Below, one piece after another: positions 23,767-35,600 of a stretch of DNA of 64,000 bases. This DNA is from Artemisia argyi. Its lineage: Eukaryota > Streptophyta > Magnoliopsida > Asterales > Asteraceae. Location: NCBI GenBank assembly GCA_030686995.1, contig CM060697.1, positions 102,733,272 through 102,797,271 on the forward strand, read 5' to 3'. The first letter of the stretch is position 1. The number at the start of each line of letters is the position of its first letter. The position numbers were made by a program, and so were the translations under genes. Under the pieces are notes generated by a model. The model did no database searches. It was not told where the DNA came from and saw only the letters and a program-made list of their open reading frames with translations.

Positions 23767-26700
23767 TGATTGGTGCTAAACAGTCAACCTAAATTGACCA
23801 CGTATATGGTCAACCAAGTCAAACAGCCTAGAGTCAATGCTCCGTGGAAGTATAGGGTTTCCCTGGGTCGTTATGTCCCGACGAGGTGTGATGGTTAACA
23901 AACTGATTTGTGATCGGGTGAATCTGGACGGGAAAGGGGTTTGTGAGTGGTTATACTAAGGAATCCTACAAATAAATAGCTTAAACAAGCTATATAGATG
24001 ATTACGTGAAAGTTAGATACCTAAAAACGTTTAATAACTAAAAACGCGTACGTTCAGATTAAATTTACGCGAACGTACGAAACATAACGATTTTAACTAT
24101 AGTAGGAATTTGCATGCCTTAGGGGCTTAAATGCAAATTAAATAAACTTAAAATATGTATTTTATAATTACCAATTTATTTAAAAATTAAGAAAACCTAA
24201 AATGTAAAAGGATATAAAAATGTACGTTTGAATTTAAACAAACGTAAACGTACAAAATAAAACGTGAGTTTTAAGAATTAAAAGGCCTACGGATATGAAA
24301 ATTATATTTTTACAATCCTAATAATATAAGAAAATTATTGGAAATTTAAAATTATTTTTACACCTATTTAATTAATTATTATTAATTAATAACTATTTTA
24401 AACTATTTAATAATACACTAAATGATAAGAAAATGTAAAATAAATCTAGAAAAATACAATTAAAATTTAGAAAAATCTAAAATATTATAAAACTTATTTT
24501 AAAGCTAAAATTATATTTTCACACTATTTATCTAATTATTATTAATTATTAACTATTTAATACTATTTAATAATTACTAAAAAATAAGAAAATGAAAATA
24601 AAGCCTAGATAAATAAAATAAAAACTTAGAAAAGTCTAAAATATTATAAAACTCTTTTTAAAACTGAAATTATAATTATTACACTATTATTCTATTTATT
24701 ATTAATCATCTAATATTTTAATTACTTTTTAATCTAAATAAAATCTAATAAATACTAAATGACAAAAGAAAAATCTAAAACTTTTTACAAAATTATTATA
24801 TAAATACAGGAACCTATGAAAATTATAAAAACTATATGTCCTTAAAGAAAATAAGCTAATAAGCAATAAGCTTCTTAAATAGAAGCTATCACTTTAGGAA
24901 AATTTGTCTTTTTTGGATTTTTCTTTTACAAAACTATTTGATACTAATAAAAAAAACTAACTTTAATAAAAACACTTTGCTTGAAGCTCAAAAATAAGCA
25001 TAGATGGGGAACCAAGTGCTTATCAAATTTAAACTTATAGCTTATTAGGACTTTTTGTTGAATGAATAAGCTTATAAAAAGCTATCCAGTGAAAGCCAAG
25101 GGACAAATAAGCTTTAATAATGTTAGATTACTTGGAAACAAGTAAAAGAAACTAGAAAAGCACTTGGAATAAGTTGCAAATAAGCAAATAAGCTAATCCA
25201 AATCCTGACAGACCAAACAGGCCAACTGAGGCACTTTTGTAGGCCTGTGGAGCCCACAGAAGAGTTGGGAAGCCCAAGCAAAAAGCTAAGCCAATAAGCT
25301 GAGCTTATTGGCTTTTCAAAAAGCTATGAAATAAGCTATGGGACCCACAAATGAATACTGGAGATGGCATGAAAATGGTGCACAAAAGCTGAATGGTCAG
25401 CATATAAGCAGAAATGAACAAAATGAATGGGCTTAGCAGCCCTACCTAATGAACTCTAAACCACCAAATAAGCTATAAGCCTTAAAGTCTGGCTTATTGG
25501 ATTTCCAATAAGCCAAAAATCAACAAGTGGGGCCCACTAATGAAGCCAAGAAAAGCACAAGAAAGTTGGGGCTTATGGGCTGAGTCTGGGTGCAGGGCAA
25601 CTCCTTGCCCTGCAGGTCACTTTGAGCACCAAATTAAGCTACAAGCAAAAATCATAAAAATAAGCAAACAATTGATTCCTAAAGATGAGATGGCCTATTT
25701 TAACCACAAGAAATTTCAGCTTCTAAAACAAACCATAAAACTCACAATAAATCCTAGAAATTTTGCATTTTTGCACAAATGGACTTTTTGACTTTTTGAA
25801 ATAAACTTGAACTTTGACTATTGTGAGTTTCTGACGATTACTAATGACTTATTATGAAGTTATAAGCTATAATGGACCTAGATTAAGCTGTGAAATACAC
25901 TTATGCAACAATGTGATAAGGTTTGGAACACAAAATCATAACAGTTAACTAGAATGAAGATGACAAATGAGATTTTGACTTTCTACCCTAGTTACCTGAG
26001 TATTTATACTACTTATGACCTAAATTAACTTGACTAAGCATGCATGACCCAAAATCAACCACCAAAAGCTAATGCACAGTGGTGAAAACCACTGTGCCAA
26101 ACACTCCTTTATGGACTGTTTTTGTGAATTTTCAAAGGAAATAACTCATCTGAGCCAAGTAATTGATATATGAACTGATTTTAGATTAAAATAGATGCAA
26201 TTAGTGAAAAACAAACAACAATTACCAGCAATAACTTACAATCACAAATTATACTAAAATTTTTAGAATAACCTACAAATTTATCCAAGGCAGTGAACTA
26301 AGGCACACAAGAACCAAGAACCATCCCAATACCTCACCAGAGGTTTCTAAACCCATAAGCATCCACAATCAACCTTGATCCTTGCTTCTTTAACCAATAC
26401 ACTGACTTTTTTTATTTTCTACTTATTTTTCCCCTTTTTTTGTATTTTTTTTTTCTTTTTATGATTTCACTATACTAAATCACCTACAACCTTTCAAAAG
26501 CTCACAATTGAGTTCTGTGAGCTTTAACAAGAACTGAGAAACAACTGATAACAACTTAACTCTAATTTTGGAATTTTAAATGAAAATTGGTAAAAACTAA
26601 ATTTAACTAAGATAACTGGAATTGATGATCAAAACAGTTTACAATCACATTAAAAATGTAAATTACAACCTTGTTAACTGAGAATTACAACTAAAAAGTA

Positions 26701-27183
26701 GATTTAAACCTAATTCGACATAAAACTTACACTACAACTATTCTAAGACTATCTAATGCATAATTCTCCATTTTTCTTGACTTTTATACACCTTGGGACG
26801 TGTCTCAGTCTTTCCCACTTGTTTTTAAGCCGTTGGATGGCCTTGAATCAATCCCAGCCTTCAAAATGTTTTCGGCGGGAAACATGGGATTGGGCAGATA
26901 ATGAGGTTTGGTGAGGTTATTAATGAGGGGGGGGGGGGAAGGTTGGTTGGGTTGGTGAGTAATTATTGAAGGTTGGTGAATGTTTTGTGGAGAGGTGAGA
27001 GGAGGAGGGGGGACATGGCTGAGGGAAACCAGGGAAGTGGGGATGATCAACAGTGGTCGGGGGTGAGGGTTTGACCTGGTCAAACGACCAGGGTTTATTA
27101 TTAAAATGGGATGTGGGCTGGGAAGGATTGGGCTTGGGGTATTTGTGGACCAGGCCTTGGGGTGGATTTGTTTTTGGGTTAAT

Positions 27184-27193
27184 GATATAAATA
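27184..27193 (+). promoter_or_regulatory. TATA box of the solo LTR
   Basis: GATATAAATAGG about 3.4 kb into the element. It is the best core-promoter candidate and sets U3 length and orientation. Confidence 0.5.
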
Positions 27194-27229
27194 GGGTACG
27201 TTTGGTTTATTAGCAAAACACCACAAGGA

Positions 27230-27560
27230 CCAATTTTGTAAATTATGCAAAGTTAAGGGACCTAGACTGCCAATATTCCAAAATAACCATAAGGACCAAA
27301 ATTGCCATTCTTTGAATTCCCATGGGCCATAAATGCTATTTTTCAACTTTTGAAATTCCCGGGGGCCATTTATGTCAATTTTCAAACTTTAGGGACCAAA
27401 AGTGTATCTCCTCAAAACTTTTTACCCAAAGATCAATTTTGTAATTTTTTGACTTTCAAAAGCTTTAGGTTGACTTTTCATTTAAAGTATATGCTCAGGG
27501 ACTGATTTTGACAAATTTTGAAACTTGGGGGACTGAAACTGCCAATTTTGCAAACTTTGT
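27230..27560 (+). repeat. Degenerate 31-45-bp tandem repeats downstream of the LTR TATA box
   Basis: About nine consecutive units share the form (A/G)GGACC-AAATTTTG-CAATTTT-AAACTTT, for example starting near 27,228, 27,255, 27,290, 27,325, 27,360, 27,392, 27,429, 27,496 and 27,528. Identity between units is moderate. Confidence 0.6.
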
Positions 27561-27687
27561 ATGTTTTCCATTTGTTTTTACTCTTTTTGCATCTAAAACA
27601 TATAAAACACAATTTTGAAATATTTTCAGTATTTTGATGCATTACTGAGTGTTTTTGTATGTTTTGCAGTTCAGATATGACTAAAAA

Positions 27688-27711
27688 TGATGAGTGTTTG
27701 AGCACTCATCA
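27688..27711 (+). other. Perfect 9-bp hairpin at the extreme 3' end of the solo LTR
   Basis: TGATGAGTG, a 6-nt loop, then CACTCATCA, ending exactly at the TSD. The left arm resembles the element's own 5' terminus (TGATTGGTG). Confidence 0.8.
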
Positions 27712-27716
27712 CACCG

Positions 27717-27923
27717 GTTATACCGATAAAGGATATTCGCGTCGATGAGAGTTTGAACTTCGTGGAAGAGCCGATTGAGATTTTGGATCGAGAGATTAAG
27801 CGACTCAAGTGCAGTCGTATTCCACTCATCATGGTTCGTTGGAATTCCCGTCATGGACCGGAATTTACGTGGGAACGTGAGGATGAGTTTCGAAAGAGAT
27901 ATCCTAAGCTTTTCATGTCATAG
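27717..27923 (+). pseudogene. C-terminal chromodomain segment of the Tekay-like Pol
   Basis: Continuation of the pol frame after the solo LTR. It contains FVEEPIEILDREIKRL, then the chromodomain-like core MVRWNSRHGPEFTWERE and ends with YPKLFMS and TAG. Such C-terminal chromodomains define chromoviruses and help target integration. The piece itself has no stop, but the upstream ORF is broken. Confidence 0.8.
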
Positions 27924-27963
27924 ATGGTTTGTTCCTAGAGAAACCCGGGACGGGTTTCTTCTG

Positions 27964-27975
27964 AGGCTGGGAGGG
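27964..27975 (+). other. Polypurine tract of the Tekay-like element
   Basis: AGGCTGGGAGGG directly before the putative LTR start TGTGACAACT. Interrupted by one CT. Confidence 0.55.
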
Positions 27976-28244
27976 TGTGACAACTGGCAATTTAGGGAGA
28001 TATTTTAAAAATCAGCATTACTTTAAAGTAGATGATTTTTAAATATTTGAAATTTATTCGCAATGAATTTGTAAATTTTGAACCGTGATTTTGAATTATG
28101 AGGTTTCTGTGAAATTTAAAGTTGAATTATTATTTCGATATGGAATTTATGTTGAGAATTATTGATTGAGACGTTCGTGGCACTACGTTGACTCCGGCAC
28201 TAGGAATAATCTAACAAATTTAAATGTTTTGAATTTACAGTTTG

Positions 28245-28251
<7 letters not shown>
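27976..28251 (+). mobile_element. Start of the Tekay-like 3' LTR (first part)
   Basis: Starts TG after the polypurine tract and runs into a (TA)n tract, beyond which a 13-kb MULE is inserted. The LTR resumes at about 41,606. The exact first base cannot be confirmed because the 5' LTR start is outside the window. Confidence 0.7.

Positions 28252-28320
<69 letters not shown>
28252..28320. repeat. (TA)n tract at the left edge of the MULE
   Basis: About 69 bp of TA dinucleotide directly abutting the MULE terminus AGGGTGGGG. A second tract abuts the right terminus. Confidence 0.95.
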
Positions 28321-28325
<5 letters not shown>

Positions 28326-28369
28326 GGGGTTATTATAAAAAGGGTGTTATAATAAAAAAGTGTAGGAAG
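28321..28369 (+). repeat. Left TIR of the MULE
   Basis: Pairs with 41,510-41,558 on the other strand at roughly 80% identity by eye, with one 1-bp gap in an A-run. Confidence 0.75.
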
Positions 28370-28624
28370 TGATCTCAACCATTGGATTTAAATTACAAAT
28401 TTATAAAAACGGAGTGGCGTTTTTGTAAATATTACAAACTTGAGGGGCAATAATGCATCAACTTAAAACTTACACCTAACTCTAAAATAATCACTCCCTC
28501 TCATTAACTCCATTTTCCGATCATTTCTTTCTCTCTCTCGTTTCTATTCTCTTTCTAAAAACCCTAAAAATCATCTCTATTTCATTCCGATCAATCAAAA
28601 TTTAGTGCATCGATTGATTAATGA

Positions 28625-31600
28625 ATGGCGAGTAAGAATGTACCACAAAAATCATTACCTCGTAAGTTTTTTATAAAAATATATCATTATTTACTGCATC
28701 GATTTGTTATTATTCATACTAATAGTTCATTTTTTTATGAATTTAGCAAAAAAAAAGAGTTTAAAGATGAATGTTGAGGCAGAAAAAAGAAAAAAAGTTA
28801 GAAAACAAGCGGAATCGAAAAAATTGATAGCAGAACCATCAGGTAAAAGTTATTTGTGATGCAGTAGAATTTATTTTGAAATAAGTTAGGGTAAATAAAG
28901 TTTATTAGATGTGCGAAGTGATTTTGTATGTTTCATGCCTTATATGATGTATTAGTAGTTTATATGTGATGCAGTAGCATTTATTTTGAAGTAAATTAGA
29001 TTAAATAAAGTTTATGAGATGTGCGAAGTGATTTTGTATGTTTTCATGCCTTATTTGATGTATTAGTAGTTTATATGTGATGCAGTAGCATTTATTTTGA
29101 AATAAGTTAGGGTAAATAAAGTTTATTAGATGTGCGAAGTGATTTTGTATGTTTCATGCCTTATATGATGTATTAGTAGTTTATATGTGATGCAGTAGCA
29201 TTTATTTTGAAGTAAATTAGATTAAATAAAGTTTATGAGATGTGCGAAGTGATTTTGTATGTTTTCATGCCTTATTTGATGTATTAGTAGTTTATATGTG
29301 ATGCAGTAGCATTTATTTTGAAATAAGTTAGGGTAAATAAAGTTTATTAGATGTGCGAAGTGATTTTGTATGTTTCATGCCTTATATGATGTATTAGTAG
29401 TTTTTTTGTGATGCAGTAGCATTTATTTTGCTGCGTGTTAGAAGTTGAATGCTTGACTGTTTATGTGATGTACTAGAAGTAGTATTTAGATGCAGTAGTG
29501 ATATACTAAACTTCATTTTCTAGTACTCGTGATGTACTAGAAAATGAAGTTTAATACACTATCATGTATGTTGATATGTATGATTTAGGCTAAGTCAGAA
29601 TATAAATCGATTATGAGATGTGCGAAAGATATTTTGTATGGTTTATGCCTTATATGATGTATTAGAGGCCTAACTGAGATGCATTGCTATTTGATTTGCG
29701 GCATGTGTGGATAAGTTAGGGTAAAGGTAGCTTATGTGATGTACTAAAGAGATTTAGAAAGCTTGATGCCTTATATGATGTATTAGAGGCCTAACTGAGA
29801 TGCATTACTACTTGATTTGTGGCATGTGTGGATAAGTTAGGGTAAAGGTAGCTTATGTGATGTACGAAAGAGATTTAGAAAGCTTGATGCCTTATATGAT
29901 GTATTAGAGGCCTAACTGAGATGCATTGCTACTTGATTTACGGCATGTGTGGATAAGTTAGGGTAAAGGTAGCTTATGTGATGTACTAAAGAGATTTAGA
30001 AAGCTTGATGCCTTATATGATGTATTAGAGGCCTAACTGAGATGCATTACTACCTGATTTGCGGCATGTGTAGATAAGTTAGGGTAAACGTAGCTTATGT
30101 GATGTACTAAAGAGATTTAAAAAGCTTGATGCCTTATATGATGTATTAGAGGCCTAACTGAGATGCATTACTACTTGATTTGCGGCATGTGTGGATAAGT
30201 TAGGGTAAAGGTAGCTTATGTGATGTACTAAAGAGATTTAGAAAGCTTGATGCCTTATATGATGTATTAGAGGCCTAACTGAGATGCATTGCTACTTGAT
30301 TTGCGGCATGTGTGGATAAGTTAGGGTAAAGGTAGCTTATGTGATGTACAAAAGAGATTTAGAAAGCTTGATGCCTTATATGATGTATTAGAGGCCTAAC
30401 TGAGATGCATTACTACCTGATTTGCGGCATGTGTGGATAAGTTAGGGTAAACGTAGCTTATGTGATGTACGAAAGAGATTTAAAAAGCTTGATGCCTTAT
30501 ATGATGTATTAGAGGCCTAACTGAGATGCATTGCTACTTGATTTGCGGCATGTGTGGATAAGTTAGGGTAAAGGTAGCTTATGTGATGTACTAAAGAGAT
30601 TTAAAAAGCTTGATGCCTTATATGATGTATTAGAGGCCTAACTGAGATGCATTACTACTTGATTTGCGGCATGTGTGGATAAGTTAGGGTAAAGGTAGCT
30701 TATGTGATGTACTAAAGAGATTTAGAAAGCTTGATGCCTTATATGATGTATTAGAGGCCTAACTGAGATGCATTGCTACTTGATTTGGGGCATGTGTGGA
30801 TAAGTTAGGGTAAAGGTAGCTTATGTGATGTACGAAAGAGATTTAGAAAGCTTGATGCCTTATATGATGTATTAGAGGCCTAACTGAGATGCATTACTAC
30901 CTGATTTGCGGCATGTGTGGATAAGTTAGGGTAAACGTAGCTTATGTGATGTACGAAAGAGATTTAGAAAGCTTGATGCCTTATATGATGTATTAGAGGC
31001 CTAACTGAGATGCATTACTACCTGATTTGCGGCATGTGTGGATAAGTTAGGGTAAACGTAGCTTATGTGATGTACGAAAGAGATTTAAAAAGCTTGATGC
31101 CTTATATGATGTATTAGAGGCCTAACTGAGATGCACTGCTATTTCATTTGCGATGTGTGTGGATAAATTAGGGTAAATCTATTTTATGTGATGTACGAAA
31201 AAGATTTTGTGTGGTTGATGGTTTATATGTTGTACTAGCGGTTTAACTGAGTTGCAGTAGCATTTAATTTATATGATGTTTTAGTTGATTAAATTAGTTG
31301 CAGTACCTTTTATTTTACAGCGTATGAGGATAAATTAGGGTAAATATAGATTATCTGATTTGCAAAAGTTATTTTTTATGTTTGATGATGGTTTAATTGA
31401 TGTACTAAAATTTGAACTGAGTTTCAATTGGTTATTATGAAACAGATGACGAAGAATCAGACGAAGAAGATTCTGTTAAAATAGCAGCTTTTAAAGAGGC
31501 TGCTAAAGAAAAATGGAATGAACTACTTCGTAGTCTTGTTTTTGAACATGCTGCAAAAAAGAAGAAAAATGCAGCCGGAAAGATTGTTGAATATTCTGCA

Positions 31601-32542
31601 CCAAAATTGAAGAAGAAGAAAACCATTTCTGTTACTGAATGCAGTACAAGTGAAAAGAAAAGAAAGGGTAAAAGACCTGCAATAGAAATGGATTCTGAAT
31701 CAGATTTTGAAGACTCGTATTCAAAAATGGCTCTTGTAAGAAAGAAGAAAGTTAAAAAGGAAAAAGTTAAATGTGAAGATGAAGGTTTAACACAGGAAAT
31801 TAGAATTAATGAACCCAAATCTATCAAAATAAGAATGTCACCGAGAAATCTGAAGAAGGTTCTAGAGAATTTAAGAAGTCAACAGGTGGAGGAATTAAGA
31901 AAGATGGGATTTGGCGAGTTTCATAATAACTTCAATTTTTATTCTATACCATCAGAATTAGGGTTGTGGGTGGTTAGAAATTTCGATTCAGAAACCTGCT
32001 CGATTACAATGAATGATGGAAGAAAAATAAAAATTACTCGAGAAGTGGTTAGGGATATGCTCGGAATCCCAATGGGTGATATGAAAGTTGAAGCACTTGC
32101 AGAGAAAAATCTTTATGAGGAGACTACTGCAAAATGGAGAGAAATAATGGAAAGTATTGTTGTTAAAAAAAAAAATTATATATCGAAGTTGGAGGAACAT
32201 TTGTGCAGTCTAACTGAAGTGGATTGGGAGTTTCGGGTTGCATTCCTTGTACTGTTCTTCTCCATATTTGGCCAAGGAAACAAAGATGGGGAGGTAAATG
32301 AGAGAATTATACCAATTCTCTCTAATACTGATAACGTGTCTCGTATGGATTGGTGCTCGTACGTTGTAGAGTGTATGGTCAAGGAGTGTTCCGGATATCA
32401 GCCATACAAATTTTTCAGTGGACCATTACTTTTGCTTGTTGTAAGTTTTCTATCTTTTCTTACATTGTGATGCACTAATTAGAAAAAGTATGATGCAGTA
32501 TATATAGATATGTGATGCACTAATAATAAATAGTATGATGCA

Positions 32543-32638
<96 letters not shown>

Positions 32639-35600
32639 TGCAGTACAATTTGAAACAGGGATGCATTAGATATAAAAAATATGATTGTCTGATTCAAAAT
32701 AATATGATAAGAGAGTATATATAGATATGTGATGCACTAATAATATGTGATGCACTAGAAAAAGTATGATGCAGTATATATAGATATTTGATGCACTAAT
32801 ATTCACTCACATACAATAAAAATTAAGATTATTTTTTAATACAAATTTATTCGTTGCAGATCATATATGTTAATTCAACGACATCTGAGACTGTCAAAGT
32901 GGAGAAAACAGTACCAGCGTTCAAGGCATGGAGTTCAAAACTTTTGTTAGAAAGGCAAAAAGAAGAACTCGCATTGGGTTTTGGATGTCTACCAATTGCA
33001 GAAGGTGTTGAGGTGATTGAACCACCGATGAAAATGATTGAAGGACCAATGAAAAAGAAGAAATTGGGTAAAAAACAAAAGAAGAGTGTAGCAGGTATAA
33101 TATATAAAAATATTAAATATTTTTAAAAACATAAACTTTTTGAAAAATTTGTTTATTTTTAATTTAATTCTATTTTTATGTACTAACAGGGGACGAAGAA
33201 GGAAACATTGCATATCAACTGCAGACTCCTAAAATTGATCTTAAATATGGACTCTATGGAACAATTGATATGGAAGAAGCAAGTAAAGAGTTCAGATCAA
33301 AGTCTTTTGAGGTATTATTAATTAAAAAGTATTATATTCTGTGATGCACTAGATATTGAAAGATGATCTAGAAGTTTAACTGTGATGCACTAGATATTGA
33401 ACTTAGATGTACTAGAAGTTTAACTGTGATGCACTAGATTATGAACTTAGATGTACTAGAAGTTTAACTGTGATGCACTAGATTTTGAAATTAGATGTAC
33501 TAGATTTTTAACTTTTAAGCAGTACATTTAATTTATAAAATAAAAAAAACACTGTAATGCAGTAAGCTAATTTTGTTTCTTTTAAATGTTTAGGAAATGA
33601 AGGGAATTATAAGAGACAATATGGTGTTGTGTAATCAGTTGATGCTGGATATTGATTACAAGTTGATGATAGCTACGAGAATAAACCCTGAGGATGAAGA
33701 GTTGAAAAAACTGGTTGAAATTAGGAAGGATTTGTTTGCTGAATCTTATAATGAACATGGTCATAAAAATGGTGATGATGCAACAAATGATTATGAAAAT
33801 GATGGAAATTGTTGGGAGAATGTTGATGATGCAAAAAATCAGAATGAACAAATGGGTGATCAGAATAAAGAAGATGGTGGAAATGATGGGGACAAAGGCA
33901 TAAATAAAGATGGGATTAAAGATGATTTGAATGAGTCACGAAACAAAAAGACATCGTTGAATGAAAGTCATGATTTGATTGATATGAAATATTTTCTGGA
34001 AAAAGTGAGTAATAAGGAAAAGAAGGATGATATATTTGGGACCAACCGTGAAGTTTCAGGACAAGAGTTAGTAGCAACAAAATACAATGCTATAGTTCCA
34101 TTTGATATTGATTTAAATTCAAGTCAAGGCTTATCTCAATCAACAAATGAGAATGAAAATCAATCACAAGAGATGCAGTTTGATTACCTTGAAGATATTG
34201 TACAGTTGCCCGAATCTCAGGAACCGAATATCACGGAAAATACATTTTCAAGTAATAACAAAAGAAGAAAACTGGATGATGAAGATGTTACACTATCTCA
34301 GCTAAGTTGGGCAATTAAAGACAAAGAAACTTTGAATGAAACTGAGATGGTTGACCAAATAGTAAAACTGCCATTTCTGTCAACCGGTATAACAGATGAA
34401 GCAAAACAGTTAGCTGCTGATGCACCAAGTGCCATTCATGATAAATCAAGTGCTAATGCTGATGCACCAAGTGCCATTCCTGATGAACCAAGTGCTAATG
34501 CTGATGCACCAAGTGCCATTCCTGATGCACCAGGTTCAAATGCTGATGCACCAAGTGCCAATGCTGCTGATGCACCAAGTGCCACTTCTGATGCACCAAG
34601 TGCCACTGCAACAAAAGCCGCAATTGCGACTCAGCCATACCATAGTACCAAGTTAAAGCTAAAAAGAAACAGTTCTGGAAAGTATGACGTTGAGAAGGAT
34701 GGTAATTCAAATGAAGCCAAAAAGACAACTGTTGATGCGGCAAAAGAATCAGCTGTTCATGTGATTAATGCGATTCCGGTGAGTTCTGTTGCGCCTGTAA
34801 GTTATATTCCATTTGAGAAAATAGAAAAGGAAAAAGAAGTTGCTGCAGCAACCAAAAAGCAACCGGTTAAATGGGCAAAAAAGGTAGCAACCAATGAGGA
34901 ACCGGTAAAAAAGGGAAGGGGTAAAAAGGAAGAAACAAAAAAGGAAATGGTTAAACCTCAAAAAGCTCCATCGAAAAAAGCAGAGCCTAAAACAGTTCAA
35001 GAGAATACAGAAAAACCTAAAAGAGTCCAAAAGAGAGGCGCAAAAGCTGTGGTAGAGGATAAAGAGGATGATATATTGAAGGAAAAGCATATAGTAAAGC
35101 CCTCTAATGCAATGAAGTCGCCATACTATGATAGGAAAGTTCATATCTATAAAAAATGGAATGAAGCAGAAATGAAACTTGTTGAGTACATGTGGAGTGA
35201 CAGCTGTCCTGAAAGGTAATATTTTACTGCATCACTATTCATAAGATACTGCATCAATGGTTATATGTCATTGCATCTGTTTTTTTATTTTACTGCATTA
35301 TAATATATATTACACTGCATCAATAATAAAAATTTACTGAATCTTAAATGTGCAGTGAAATTGTATTTGAATCAAATGGATTGCAAATAGAGGGTGTCTT
35401 TTTCTTAAGCCTATACCCTGAGGTTGAAGTTGCTGCACCTGTCATAGATATATGGAGCAAAATACTAAACTATGAGGAGCGATTCCGAGATGACATTTCA
35501 CAAAAGAGAAGTGTTTATTGTACTACGTTAATGCTGGTGCGTAATTCAACTATATAATATAGCTAAAATTAAGATGTAACATATTTATGCTTATAAAACG

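Larger units (their letters stand above)
23767..27711 (+). mobile_element. Apparent 3.9-kb solo LTR inserted in pol
   Basis: The insert begins TGATTGGTGCT and ends AGCACTCATCA, flanked by the perfect 5-bp duplication CACCG (23,762-23,766 and 27,712-27,716). Removing the insert and one TSD copy puts the upstream integrase frame in phase with the downstream chromodomain. There is no gene inside. A TATA box near 27,185 followed by about 520 bp fits a very long U3 with short R/U5, as in Tat/Ogre- or Athila-type LTRs. Contents: very AT-rich DNA (24,100-24,900), many AATAAGCTT-like words (24,850-25,560), a G15-like run near 26,928, and the repeats at 27,230-27,560. Orientation is inferred from the TATA box. 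It is solo because no second LTR or PBS is present. Confidence 0.75.

Noticed and set aside
23767..27711. Insert considered as a Helitron because of the 3' hairpin
   Set aside because: It ends in CA rather than CTRR and has a 5-bp TSD (Helitrons make none), so an LTR is the better call.
29642..31213. Regular 121-bp repeats considered as a CRISPR-like array
   Set aside because: The whole unit repeats without unique spacers and the context is a plant transposon intron; it is a minisatellite.
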